NCBI GenBank assembly: GCA_030765065.1
Contig: CM060990.1
Coordinates: 214,373,290-214,437,289, forward strand
Source: Deroplatys truncata
Taxonomy: Eukaryota; Arthropoda; Insecta; Mantodea; Mantidae
Direction: 5' to 3'
Length of the DNA stretch: 64,000 bases
The notes beneath the pieces were generated by a model, which did not search any database, was not told the DNA's origin, and saw only the letters and a program-made list of their open reading frames with translations. This document shows positions 1 through 9,773 of this stretch, piece by piece (positions within the stretch are counted from its first letter, which is position 1; the number at the start of each line of letters is the position of its first letter). Made by a program: the position numbers and the translations under genes.

Positions 1-239
1 ATTTGACCTCTTGAAACCTAACCGGTCGCTAGGGGCGCTGCTAGTCTTCCTGTTCCAGTTTTTCCAACCGAAGGTTTATTCTTTATTGAAAAAATGTTCT
101 TTACATTACAATAATGAGGATTGTTTAATGAATATAATTCTGAAAAGGGTAATAAAAGGTGTAAATGTTAGAAATGGTAGTTCTACATGTAAGGTGTTTT
201 ACTTTCACATTTAAACTGAATATGTACAAAATTATTATG

Positions 240-650
240 GGGAACGGTGGAAGGAATACACACAGGTGTAATAGTAGTTTGTGAAATAGTAGGAGCAACC
301 AACTCGTCGTTGATGGTAAGGTTCCAAACAGCGTCACATCCGGTGGGTACACAGTCTCCTGTTGAAGTACAGGAAGATGACAGCAGCGTTGGATACGTTG
401 ACTTCCATGGTGACGGTTTTCATGGTGCCAAATTTGTCGATGTGGGTGGAGATAATGTTGAAACCGTCCTCGTTTACGAAGGTACCATGTTAAGACACTG
501 ATTCCGACACCGTGAAGTGAATATTAGACATAAGGTTGTTACCTGGGGGGACAGACGAAAAATATTAGAAATACCGTACACACGCATGTAAAACTAAAAA
601 AATGTAGAGAAACGATACGTACCAATGTCGATATAATCCGATGAACATCT
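240..650 (-). pseudogene. Coding-like Polinton-associated fragment with a possible intron
   Basis: Reading minus, a segment ending near 622 is followed by a GTACGT donor and an acceptor (pyrimidine-rich, ending CCCCCCAG near 541). The next stretch gives coding-like peptide in two frames, broken by stops near 498 and 350. One part resembles an extracellular or capsid-type beta protein in composition, but I do not recognise the family. It lies directly downstream of the 653-1000 gene on the same strand, so it may be another Polinton gene remnant. Confidence is low because no single frame stays open. Confidence 0.25.
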
Positions 651-652
651 CA

Positions 653-1000
653 TTATTCAGCAAGAAGATCTCTAAACTGTAGAATGTGTTTTCTGAGACC
701 GTTGGAGTTATGGTTAGGCTCTACACTGTTGTAGATAAATTGGAACGGTGCCTGGTTGAGTTGACTGGTGAAATCGTCGTCAAGGTTATTGTAAGCAGAC
801 GGTAGGAACACCTGCTTTCCGTTCTGAAGTTTGAGGACAATTTTCCACCCGAATTGTGTTTTAAGACCTCTAGCACCGACGGCTACATAAGGCACGTTGC
901 GGAGAAGGTCCCGAACTCCAATGATGAGGGGTGTCTGACCACGGCTGTTGAGCTCTTGAAACACACTGCGTTGCATGTTGGCTGCGTGATGGATGAACAT
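653..1000 (-). CDS. Polinton accessory small protein (hypothetical, copy 1)
   Basis: A 115-residue ORF with an ATG start at 1000. The centre (about residues 35-90) carries the pattern of a small protein family that I recall next to insect Polinton genes: hydrophobic start, then LKTQFGWKIVLKL, then QVFLPSAYNNL and a final FQFIY strand. Its biochemical role is unknown to me; a nucleic-acid-binding accessory role is only a guess. A shorter relative with the same core (RAQTRYGTRIVSSL, VLLPERY) sits at 4805-5032. The frame is intact from ATG to stop, unlike its neighbours, but whether it is expressed cannot be told. Confidence 0.5.
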   Translation of the reverse strand: MFIHHAANMQRSVFQELNSRGQTPLIIGVRDLLRNVPYVAVGARGLKTQFGWKIVLKLQNGKQVFLPSAYNNLDDDFTSQLNQAPFQFIYNSVEPNHNSNGLRKHILQFRDLLAE

Positions 1001-1112
1001 TTAGTGATACTTGATTGGAGAGGGGTAGGTTAATAAAACAAGGATTGGAGGGGGAAGGGAATTAGGAAACAAGTTTAGACTTGTAAACGGTAAACAGATG
1101 TTTGAGGTTAGC

Positions 1113-1497
1113 TCACTCTTCTGCAAAAATTGCAATTCCACCAGGTTTAAGGATAATGACAGGAAAGGCAAATAAGTATTTAAAGTGAATGGAGAATGTT
1201 TCAGAAATGGTTTCTGAGAACGACGGTTGCCTGGAGGTAGAAGAGAAGTGAGAATCGATCTTTGGGCCTAATACATCGAAGAGAGTTGACGATCCATTGA
1301 GAGCGTGAAGAACTGAAGATTTACGCTTTCCGCAGGATGCTATGGTAATGGCAACTTCAGGTGTGGTTACCACGGGATATTTAGTTTCTGATGCGTTGAG
1401 GAAGTGTATACACGACCTAAAACATAAAAAACACAATACATTGGAAGCGTGAAAACCAAAGAGAAAAAATGAACAAAAAGAGAGGTAGTACTTACAT
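1113..1497 (-). CDS. Hypothetical protein, two exons, inside Polinton relic
   Basis: On the minus strand a strong donor (ATTAT then GTAAGT at 1495) and an acceptor (long T-rich tract ending TTTTAG at 1417) define a 79-bp intron. The exon 2 reading frame runs from 1416 to the stop at 1113, about 101 residues with no recognised domain. The splice would join AT (1497-1496) to G (1416) and so create an ATG in frame, with a stop codon upstream in exon 1; the start may therefore be made by splicing. It lies between the protease and the accessory gene. Family unknown; an unrecognised Polinton gene is possible. Confidence 0.35.
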
Positions 1498-1547
1498 AAT
1501 GAGGAACCGGAGCGCGAGTGCACACTAAACGTGTTGGTGTCTAGTAC

Positions 1548-2030
1548 TTATAGGCATGATGACAACGGTTGACAAGATTGAACAATAGAGGAGCACTTTG
1601 CAGAGGAGGATTGTAAGATGAGTTTATCGTTGAACAGGTAATCAGATATTTTCAATTTGGAAAAGAAGGTAGTAGTAGGCAGGTTGCAACATCTTTGAGA
1701 TAGATACGCCACTACGTAATGACCACATGTAGTGGAGATGTCACTTTGCAGACGACGCGTAATGTGGTGCCATTGTGGACCGCAATAGTTGTTGAGAAAA
1801 TATAGAATGGATGGTAAGAGAGGAGGTAACGCGTAACTGTAAAAATATTCACCGAGTCCACTTTTGGAAACCAAAATGCAAATCCAATGCTTTCCTGGTT
1901 TGGTGTGAGGGTCAGTGTTAATAACCATAGCTATTGGAGGGGGAATAGAGAGCAGTGTAGCTAATTGGTCCGGAGCAAATACTCCGAAAAAACTGAGGAT
2001 ATTTATGAAGACATGAGAAAATTTGGTAAG
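1548..2030 (-). pseudogene. Adenain-like cysteine protease (Polinton PRO), degraded
   Basis: The minus frame is open from about 2030, just after a TGA, to the stop at 1548. It contains the Polinton protease signature: FFGVFAPDQL, then VINTDP, then KPGKHW with the catalytic His, GEYFYSYALPP, and CGHYVVAYL with the catalytic Cys. Such proteases mature capsid proteins. The GEYF-x-SY block normally has Asp where this copy has Tyr, so one catalytic-site residue looks lost. There is no ATG at the proper N-terminus (the only ATG, at 1928, is within the core). It abuts the capsid fragment, whose stop is at 2034. Confidence 0.65.
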
Positions 2031-2033
2031 ACT

Positions 2034-2534
2034 TCATGATACTAGAACCGAACGGTGGACATCAATTTCAACAAATCTGTGTATTTCAGCAAACGTGAGG
2101 AGACAAATTGGTTCTGGTAACATTTTAGCAAATTCTAGCTTTATAGCTAAATTACCGTAATGCAGACCGGACGCGTAATCTTTACTAGCTGAAATGTCAG
2201 CGGTTAGGTCAAAACAAAGTAAGGTAAACCCTTTAGGATATTCCTCCCTAGATATGTTAATACCTTTTGATTTGAAAAGCATACCAGAAGCTTCAAAGAT
2301 GATATGAAATCCTAGAATCAATTTTCCGTCTGTAAAATTGAGGTTTATTACCTGAAGTGGGACGGGGCGGTTGTTAACAAACAGTTGAAGGGCAGACAAG
2401 TTAAAGTGTTGAAAATTGAAAGGGTTTTTTGATACATCACCAGTGTACGCTTTATCCGTTACCATACCCAGAGTAATGCATTTTGCCGACAAGTAGGTTA
2501 TTGAAGGATGCAGAAGTAGTTCCTGTACATATAC
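2034..2534 (-). pseudogene. Polinton capsid protein C-terminal fragment (F54H12.2-like family)
   Basis: The C-terminal part of the protein often named F54H12.2-like in arthropods, which I take as the Polinton jelly-roll major capsid protein. Diagnostic blocks: KNPFNFQHFNL, a short strand with VNNRPVPL, SREEYPKGFTLLCFDLTAD, and a final AEIHRFVEID. The frame opens after a TAA at 2535-2537 without a credible start. About two thirds of the expected protein is missing upstream, where a piggyBac relic begins. No internal stop is seen in what remains. Major versus minor capsid protein is not certain from this piece. Confidence 0.6.
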
Positions 2535-2689
2535 TTAAAGCTTGAAAATCAACGTCTTTATACCAATAGCCAGCATATGATGAAGATAATTATTAATTGT
2601 ACCTCTAGTCATTTCTATTCTTTGTAGAAGCAATTGAGAGCTTGCAGTTTAAATTATTAAAGAATATAATTGAAATCTGTTCATTTTCT

Positions 2690-3362
2690 TCACGTAATAT
2701 TTTTGAAATATAATAAATATGCATTTAACATCATTCGTGAAACAATCTTATAAGCTAACATTTTCCAATATTTGAGTGTTCTTCCCTCATCTAGATAAAA
2801 ATATAACATCATGCCGTTTGAATCAATCTCACACATGAAACTATCGTAGGCAGAAATCTGGTTTAACTCTGTGCAGTTCCATTAGTAGCGGGAAGAATGG
2901 CCAGATTTTTGCGACCTCTTATGTTTATATGCAATTAACAACAGTGACCCTTGCCTAAAGTATCTTTTTGAAATTGTTTTGAATTTTGTTTTGGGTGCTT
3001 CCGGTATTCCCTTTCTGTTCTTTTTTATTGTTCCTGTGCTACAAGATCCTAATGAATATAAATTTTTAGCGAGTGGGATTGATGTGAGGAATTTCTCAAA
3101 ATAATTACGATATCTCTTGTTTAATTTACTTCCAAGCTCAAGAAGCTGCATTACAACAGTGTAGGCTAGTCCACTAGAATTGACTGCAGAATTTTCGTGT
3201 AATGATTTTGTCCCTTTATATACGAAAAAGCCTAAACAGTGTTCTTTAATAGAATCACAAACCATACAAAATTTTATTCCCCATTTGTAATAGTGCTTAT
3301 TGAGCATATACTTAAGTAGTTCTGTGTGAAATTGAGTACCTACTAGACTTCCACTGTCACCT
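2690..3362 (-). pseudogene. piggyBac-like transposase (DDE_Tnp_1_7) pseudogene
   Basis: Reading minus from about 3362: KWGIKFCMVCDS, then LAYTVVMQLLE, NYFEKFLTSIPLAKNLY and GTIKKNRKGIPE, the core of PGBD/piggyBac transposases. After an in-frame TAA (2884-2882) the same frame continues as LDEGRTLKYWKMLAYKIVS and ends at 2690, the expected C-terminal helix block. The stop is therefore a mutation, not the true end. The motif usually written FDNFFTS, whose Asp is catalytic, reads FEKFLTS here, so the active site is also damaged. The N-terminal third is missing; the LINE begins at that edge. Confidence 0.75.
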
Positions 3363-4588
3363 TGGTTTGTCGTCGCTGCCGAAGAATGAGACCGCTTCTT
3401 CAGTCTTTAGATCAGCATTTTTAGAACTGCAGGCGCAATTCGGGGAGTTGCCTTTTATATTTACTGATGGATCTAAGACTGATGATGGAGTAGGGTGTAC
3501 CTTTGTTTCTGATCATCATAGTTTTACTTTTCGTTTACCGGGTCACTGTTCGATTTTTACCGCCAAACCTTTTAGTATTTATCAATCTGTTTTATACGTT
3601 CAGCGGCGCGACTTACGGGAGTGTGTTGTTTGTACAGATTCTCTGAGTGCCCTTCAGAGTATTAACGCGCTGTACAGTTACCACCCTCTCGTACAGCGCA
3701 TACATGATCTGCTCCACTCGCTTGGTCCCTCTGGCATCAGCGCCTCCTTCCAGTGGATTCCAGGTCATGTGGGCATGTCAGGGAACGAGTCTGCCGACGC
3801 CGCTGCCAAATCGGCGATTTTATTACCCAGATGTTTTACTGCTGTTGTTCCCTCGTCAGATTTGTTTGTTATTTTACGTAGCCGCATTCTCTCGCTTTGG
3901 AGGGATGAGTGGACGGCCCTTCGGGGGAACACGTTACGGGAGGTTATGCCTCTCCCGTTAGTCTGGGAAACCTCTTCTCGTTCGTGTCGTCGGGAAGAGG
4001 TAATTTTAGCTCGCTTACGAATCGGACATTGTCTTTTTAGCCATAGATACCTGCTCAGTGGTGACCCCGCACCACTCTGTGAGCAGTGTGATTCGCCCTT
4101 AACGGTGCGTCTCATTTTAGCAGAGTGTCAAGTTTTAGCTCCGTTGCGCGTTCGTGTTGGTCTGCCTGTTGGCCTAGCCAACGTTTTGGCAGACGACGCG
4201 CGTGCTGTAGAATGTCTTTTACGTTTTATCAGTGACATTGGTTTTAGCCGACGCATTTGATGCGCTGAGCGTCTTTTGACTGTGTGCTTTTATAGTGTCT
4301 TTTTAATGGGGCATCTTCTCACCAATGGACATCTGGCGCTCGTGTCCCTCGCATTCTACAGTTCTTGACACGTTGTTTTACTCTTTTAATGAACATTCTT
4401 TTAGTGTGTTCGTTTTTGAAATTTGGTGTTTTGTTTTTTACCTTTGGACATCGCGGGTTTGTGTCCCGTTTTTTAATTATGCGGTTTTTTATCGGACTTT
4501 TATTTTTGGACTGTAACTTCTATACGTTGTAAGGGTGCTGATGACCTTAGCTGTTTAGCGCCCTTAAACCGCATCTCATCATCATCTT
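3361..4588 (+). mobile_element. 5'-truncated I-type LINE with RNase H and ATC tail
   Basis: The element starts inside the RNase H part of ORF2 and ends with the typical insect I-superfamily 3' end: a GTGCTGATGACC...GCGCCC block near 4530-4565 followed by a short ATC-type tail (4574-4588). This is the usual result of incomplete target-primed reverse transcription. A CTTGG sequence occurs at both junctions (about 3360 and 4588), which may be a short target duplication or microhomology. It separates the piggyBac fragment from the 4.6-5.0 kb Polinton-like pieces. Confidence 0.75.
3367..4260 (+). CDS. LINE ORF2 C-terminus: RNase H plus CCHC tail (partial)
   Basis: Open to the stop at 4260, with no genuine ATG; the 5' end is truncated. 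The RNase H domain (about residues 28-150) shows FTDGSKT (first Asp), VVCTDSLSAL (Asp) and WIPGHVGMSGNESAD (His and Asp). The catalytic Glu expected in the TAEL-type motif after SIFT reads TAKP, a Glu to Lys change, so activity is probably lost. The C-terminal part holds a cysteine cluster (CEQCDSPLT...LAEC) typical of I/R1/LOA-group LINEs. Confidence 0.75.
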   Translation: MSSLPKNETASSVFRSAFLELQAQFGELPFIFTDGSKTDDGVGCTFVSDHHSFTFRLPGHCSIFTAKPFSIYQSVLYVQRRDLRECVVCTDSLSALQSINALYSYHPLVQRIHDLLHSLGPSGISASFQWIPGHVGMSGNESADAAAKSAILLPRCFTAVVPSSDLFVILRSRILSLWRDEWTALRGNTLREVMPLPLVWETSSRSCRREEVILARLRIGHCLFSHRYLLSGDPAPLCEQCDSPLTVRLILAECQVLAPLRVRVGLPVGLANVLADDARAVECLLRFISDIGFSRRI

Positions 4589-4599
4589 GGGCTTCAGCG

Positions 4600-5032
4600 G
4601 CAAAGTTATTCCAGCTAATCAGCTGTCTGAATCTGATTTCCTGGGGAATGTATTTAAGCTGAGCATCATATGTTTCGAGTGCTGTATTGCAACGGGCTCT
4701 TTCATCGAACGGTAAAAGTGGACACTCGATCTATGAGTTTTTCCCATCCTTTCCGCCGGGATATCATATTTCTCAAGAGCCGTCAAATCCAATTTACCTT
4801 CTAATCATAAACACCAATGGTATACAGCAAATTTATATCGTTCAGGCAAGAGCACTTGACAATCATCCAGCGAAGATACGATTCTGGTACCGTATCTTGT
4901 TTGAGCTCTCTTTAAGGCCTTTATCTCATATGTAAGACCTATTTCGAGATCTTGAACTCGCCGAGTCGGTAGGAAACTGTGCTCTTCAGCCATCTTGTTA
5001 AGTCTATCTGCTAAACATTCTGTAACAGACAT
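4600..5032 (-). pseudogene. Polinton-type accessory protein (copy 2) and adjoining coding-like remnant
   Basis: An ATG at 5032 opens a frame that, around residues 34-66, matches the same small family as 653-1000: YEIKALKRAQTRYGTR, then IVSSLDDCQVLLPERY. The frame then diverges and stops at 4805. Further along the minus strand, 4600-4720 holds another clean coding-like stretch containing the motif AQLKYIPQEIRFRQLISWNN, one or more frameshifts away. I do not recognise that second part; it may be the next gene of the same element. The LINE inserted immediately downstream. Confidence 0.4.
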
Positions 5033-5228
5033 TCATCATGAATCATTTTTCAATGTATTATTCAGATGGAATGACAAGCTATGCATTTCTTTATATTAGA
5101 ACTAAAGTGTTGTGCTACATGACCACAGTTTTTGTAAGTATGCTTATGTATGTTTGTGTTCGGGTATACTCGTAGGCATTCGTATAGGTTCGGGTGCTTG
5201 GTAGAAGCGGTAGTTTGTGACAATCATG

Positions 5229-5535
5229 TAGGTGGTGAAATCTGTGTGATGGTGAATGGAAGAAAAGTGTGTGTAGAAATTCCTGTGATGGTGAAACAAA
5301 GAGCGATAGAGAGAATCGTGTGAATGTGAATGGAAGAAGAATGTATGTAGAAATCCATGTGACGGTAAAACAATAAGGGGATAGAGATAATCGTGTGAAT
5401 GTGAATGGAAGAAGAGTGTGTGTGTAGAAATCCATGTGATGGTGAAACAATGAGGGGTAGAGTAAATCGTATGAATGTTAATGGAGGATGAATGTACAGA
5501 GAAACAAAGAATGAGTGGAGAAAATCGTGTGAAAT
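5229..5535. repeat. 75-bp tandem minisatellite, about four copies
   Basis: The block GAATGGAAGAA...GTGTGTGTAGAAAT recurs at 5254, 5328, 5403 and (diverged) 5478, a period of 74-75 bp. The copies also share GTGATGGTGAAACAA and AATCGTGTGAATGT. Long minus-strand reading frames here are by-products of the repeat period being a multiple of three, not genes. Confidence 0.8.
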
Positions 5536-6154
5536 ATGATACTCATGGAACGATTCGTCTTTCATGCACTGCATCGTTTAAACAAAATTAAATGTATTGT
5601 AAAAACCAACAGTGATTTTGTATAGTTACGTAAAAACTCACTCACCTTGCATTGTTTCGTGTTCATGAATGCTGTACGTGTAGAAATCGATGACTCGCAC
5701 CTCTTAAATTAAAAATCACCTCGCGTTGCTTTTTGAAGTTCTTTAAAACTTAAGTGTACAGTTACTAAGCTCACAATGGCTCTAGCATGCGTCGCTAGCT
5801 TTTTATATAGGGATCTAAAACCCTCCAGGCAATGTCAGCACATCGTCACAGTGGGGGATGTTTACACGTCACGTGATTATTGCACGCAATGGAATTATCA
5901 CCTGTTGCGCATGCGCAGAGGCTATCAGCACTTCTATCCCTACTTGCTTCAATTCCCGACCCCCGCTCTCTCTCTCTCTCACTCGCTCTATCTCTCAGAG
6001 ACTACCTCCATAATGCCTTTACACGATCTATAAAAATGCGTTGGGATGAAAGTCATGTGAAGGTGGTAGTCTGAAAAGAATTACATTTTGCTAGGTTACA
6101 ATGAAATGAGACAAAGATTTTTGAATTTTGTAAAGGGAATAATTTCCAATGCTA

Positions 6155-6500
6155 TCGTGTGTGTATGTGGATGTGTGTGTGTGCGTGCGCATGTATGCGT
6201 ACACTGGTGCATGTGTCTATGTTTGTAGTCGTATTCGGGTGTGTGCGTGAGTGTGTGTGTAAGTGAGCTGGTATATGTATGTGTGTGTCTGTGTGTGTGC
6301 GTGCGTGCACTGTTGTATATGCGTGCGTTGGTGTATGTGTACTGGTGTATGTGCATGCACTGGTGTATGCGAGCGTACAGCGGTGTATGTGAGTGCGTGT
6401 GTGTATGTGCAAGTGCACTGGTATATGTGTGTGTAAGGGCTATGTGCATGATTGTATATGTATGTGTAATGGCTCTGTGCATGTGTATATGTGAATGCTT
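6155..6500. repeat. GT-rich low-complexity tract
   Basis: Degenerate (GT)n with recurring CTGGTGTATGTG units. Long ORFs on both strands are low-complexity artefacts. Confidence 0.85.
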
Positions 6501-6599
6501 GGATGTGTGCCTGTCAAGAAGAAATAAAGGGATAGAAAGAAAAAGGGAAAACAAACAAAAAAGGGAGCAGAAGAAAGAAAATAAAGAATCGTGTCTATG

Positions 6600-7330
6600 C
6601 ATCGGGATACCAATGTATACACCAGGGTTTAATGCAAATAATTATATTTGTTAATTACATTTTAATCTGACCGTCCATACTAGCGTAGTTTAATATTTAC
6701 TAAGCATTAGAGTTTCGCAGGGATAAGATTCGAACTAGGGCCTCAGGACACCTAAGAATATCCTACATTAAGTATCGTGCTGATATATAAAAATTAACAT
6801 GATTTACCATTGCTCGTCTATGTTCCTAAATTTTAATAGTTATTATAATTTTTCAGTTATTAAGAATTAATGTGTTACAACACTAAGACTCGTACTCCGA
6901 CCTCTGAATGCCTGAGAACGCCCTTTCATTAATCAGGATAATGATATAATAATGTTTTACTTTATCAAAGTATCAATTTGGGATTCCTAAGTATACACCA
7001 GGGTAAAATATAAATAGTTACGTTTGTGGAATACATTTTAATCTGACCGTACATACTCTCATAGTTTAATATTTATTAAGCATTAGAGTTTCGCATGGTA
7101 AGATTTGGACTATGACCTATGGGTACCCGAGAACGTATTTCATTAATCAGGGTAATAATATAATAATGTTTTACCCTATCAAAGCATCAATTTTTCGTTA
7201 GCAATTAAAACATTAAACTTTTTGAATTCAGTAAGATTCGAACACCGACCTATGGATGTCTAAGTATACACATGGGGCTTAATATTGGTAATGATAGATG
7301 TTAAACACATTTTTGATATCGCTGTTTGAA
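6600..7330. repeat. Diverged tandem repeat, about four partial units
   Basis: A motif of the form TAAGATTCGAACnnnGACCT followed by GTATACACCAGGG recurs near 6725, 6885, 7090 and 7228. Larger blocks also repeat: GTATACACCAGGG...TTTAATCTGACCGT at 6615 and 6991 (spacing 376), and CATTAATCAGG...TAATGTTTTAC at 6928 and 7141. The varying spacing suggests a mosaic of an old tandem array. No coding potential. Confidence 0.6.
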
Positions 7331-7339
7331 AGAGCCAAT

Positions 7340-8150
7340 AGAAGGATAAACAGAGAGCTTGTCTATGTTCGGTAATTCTCGTAGGTCTTCGTGTAGGCTC
7401 TGGTGTTCTCGGAGAGAACTGGTCGCGGGGCAAAGTCGGCGCAATGATGGCGATGTCAAGCGGGGAATTTATGACATACCAGGTAGATGAAACTTGCCTC
7501 GGGGGGAAACGGGACTGTCTTATTTCCCACCGTCAAACAAAGACAGGGTCAGGTATAAAGCGCCCATATGGACAACAGAATGGGGGACAATAGCGTCTCA
7601 TCTTTTGTTTATGTGGCTCCAGTCTTCTCTATTGTTACAAGCGTAGTTTATTACGCCTTTTGTTCATTTTGACAATCTTTGTTCTTTCGCACGTGGTCGT
7701 TAAACAATGAGACTGTGGGGTGGGTTGTCGCAGGTGTGAAAATGCACACGTGCAGGGAATGGAATGAGTAGAATGGCGTATCCGCCTTTGTTAAAAAGCA
7801 AAATTTATTATCCCATTGTTCATTTTAACAGGTGTTGGACAACCTTAATTGCTTACCTGTCAAGCTTTCCATTATACTGAACAAAATTTATGATCGCAGC
7901 TGCAAGCAAAAGGTACCAGGGGGCTTGGCAGGGGGTGCAGGGAGACCTAATTAGCATATTAATTGCACATTCCTGTATATTATGTGCGCCTGAAACCCCA
8001 AAACCCCCTACTGACTTAGGGGTTTTTTCCACTAAAGACCCCTCCTCGAATACCTAACAAATGATCTATACGTGAGTCCTTTTGTTGTTAAAGTTCTTGA
8101 ATAATGCGGTTCTTTGTATTACAGTTTCTTTAACCATGATCCCTAACACC
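7340..8150. other. Unannotated intergenic DNA
   Basis: No gene or clear repeat seen. A short block at 7375-7410 (CTCGTAGGnnTTCGTnTAGG) resembles 5168-5200, so part may be repeat-derived. Confidence 0.4.
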
Positions 8151-8610
8151 TATCATCGTTTCCCTACTTCTCCCGTATAAACGTATACTCTACTTGACCT
8201 CTGATTTTTTTCCTTGTATTCCCTATCTCTCCTGTATAAACGTATTCCACCTTTAACATTCGTCCATCTTAGCGCCTTCCCTCGTATTCCCTATCTCTCC
8301 AGTATAAGCCTATATTCCCCTTCCTTCAGCATCTGTCTAGTTTTGCACCTCTCCACGTATTCCCTATCTCTCTCACATAAAGCGCATTCCCCTACTTCTA
8401 CAACTGTCTAGCCTAGCATCAGCCCTCGTATTCCCTATTTCTCCCAAATAAACGCATTTTCCTCCCTCAACCCCTGTCTAGCCTAGCATCAGCCCCCCCA
8501 CCCCACACCGTATTACCTATCTCTCCCATATAAACGCATTTTCCTCCGTGAACCGTCGCATCTAGCCTTGTTTTCCCTAGCCTTTCCCATATAAACGCAA
8601 AACCCTGTTC
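8150..8610. repeat. ~70-bp tandem minisatellite, about seven copies
   Basis: CCCTATCTCTCC followed by GTATAAACGCATT and CTGTCTAGCCTAGCATC recurs at about 8158, 8221, 8289, 8362, 8432, 8514 and 8574. The pyrimidine-rich strand is the plus strand. Copies differ by substitutions and small indels, indicating age. Confidence 0.8.
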
Positions 8611-8639
8611 TCGAATTCCTCTATATATCCTACTAACGG

Positions 8640-9100
8640 AAATACATGTTTTGCGACCTATCCAAAGTAAACATTTTTACTTTCTCTACTACGTAGTTAT
8701 AGTAAGTAGAGAAAGTATTGTGATCCTCTCAAAAATGGAATGAAATTCACCGGAAATACACGTTTTGTGACCCATCCAAAGTAAGCATTTTTACTTTCTC
8801 TACTACTTAGCTACATGAGGTAGAGAAAGTATTGTATTCCACCCAAAAATTGAATAACGAGATTCACCTGAAATACACTTTTTGGGACTCCCTGAATCCA
8901 AAGAAAGCATTTTTGATTTGTCTACTAGCTGTTACAGTAAGCAGAGCAAGTATTGTATTCTACTCAAAAACCGAATAACAAGATTCATGGAAATAACCGT
9001 TTTGAGACCCCCTAAATTCAAAGAAGGCATTTTAATGTCTCTATTATGTAGCTACAGTAAGTAGAGAAAGTCTTGTGTTCCTAAAAATTCAATGTGTGAC
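8640..9100. repeat. Tandem stem-loop units of repeat family R1
   Basis: Four units of about 120 bp, each with the palindrome ACTTTCTCTACT...AGTAGAGAAAGT around a short A/T loop (near 8675-8717, 8792-8833, 8910-8955, 9037-9070). Between stems lies GGAAATACACGTTTTG. The same palindrome ends the R1 copy near 60870, so this is a local amplification of the R1 terminal block. Confidence 0.7.
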
Positions 9101-9760
9101 TCCATTAATCCAATGAATTTCTTTTTAGATAAAGGTCCAAGTGTGTTTTGCGTGCGTGTGTGTGTGTGTGTGTGTGCGTGTGTGTGTGTGTGCGCGCGCG
9201 TGAGCGCGCACGCCCGCCAACGACATAACTCAAAAACAAAAAGTTGTTTAAAAACCAAACTTAGTGTATAACTTAAACTTTTTCCAAGAATGTGACACGG
9301 AGAGTTTATAGACAATCCCCCACTCCAAACTACCTTTAACATTGGAAATTTTTCGAAATTTTTTATTTTTTAAAAAATGGTTCTAAGAATTTTGATTAAA
9401 ATACAAACGTTTAAGCTAGTTTCATGATAAATAAAATGTTTATCTTTAATTTTCTAGGAATAGTTTGTAAATTTGTCTATATTGTGAATGACTTTTGATA
9501 ATTGGTAAATCGTAAGAGAGAGAGAAAAAATCCTACTGCACGACAAATGTAGATCTTGTTAAAGCACAAAATTTATATCAAATAAAATTTGTATTTTCAT
9601 GTCAAATAAAATTTTTATGTTTTACCTATTCTGAAATATTCTTTGTTATCAGTTTGAATTTTAAAATACTTCATACTTCTCTCAACTGCAAATAGCTATT
9701 GTTTTTGTTTCCTTCCTTCTTTCTTTCTTTCTTTCTTTCCCGTGTTCATACAAAGAGAAC
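9050..9760 (-). repeat. R1 interspersed repeat copy (minus)
   Basis: Antisense copy of the R1 family, best seen at 59130-60880. From the left it holds the stem-loop end, a CA/GT microsatellite (9155-9195), the block with ATAACTCAAAAAC, and the conserved AAAATGGnTCTAAnnnTTTTGAT block near 9375. Confidence 0.65.
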
Positions 9761-9773
9761 AGAATTTCAAAGC

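Larger units (their letters stand above)
240..5032 (-). mobile_element. Polinton/Maverick relic with nested insertions
   Basis: Minus-strand segments read as Polinton-type proteins: a small accessory family (4805-5032 and 653-1000), a capsid C-terminus (2034-2534) and an adenain-like cysteine protease (1548-2030). Polintons are large self-synthesising DNA transposons related to dsDNA viruses. No PolB, integrase, packaging ATPase or terminal inverted repeat is visible, so this is a fragment that may continue past the left edge. Two later insertions split it: a piggyBac pseudogene (2690-3362) and a 5'-truncated LINE (3361-4588). The family calls rest on my memory of conserved motifs. That the outer pieces belong to one original element is inference. 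Confidence 0.6.

Noticed and set aside
5115..5574. Minus ORFs of 111-116 codons rich in His/Ser/Leu
   Set aside because: Produced by the 75-bp tandem repeat, which is a multiple of three.
6096..6654. Long ORFs on both strands (137-168 codons)
   Set aside because: They lie in GT/CA low-complexity DNA; the peptides are His/Thr or Cys/Val runs.
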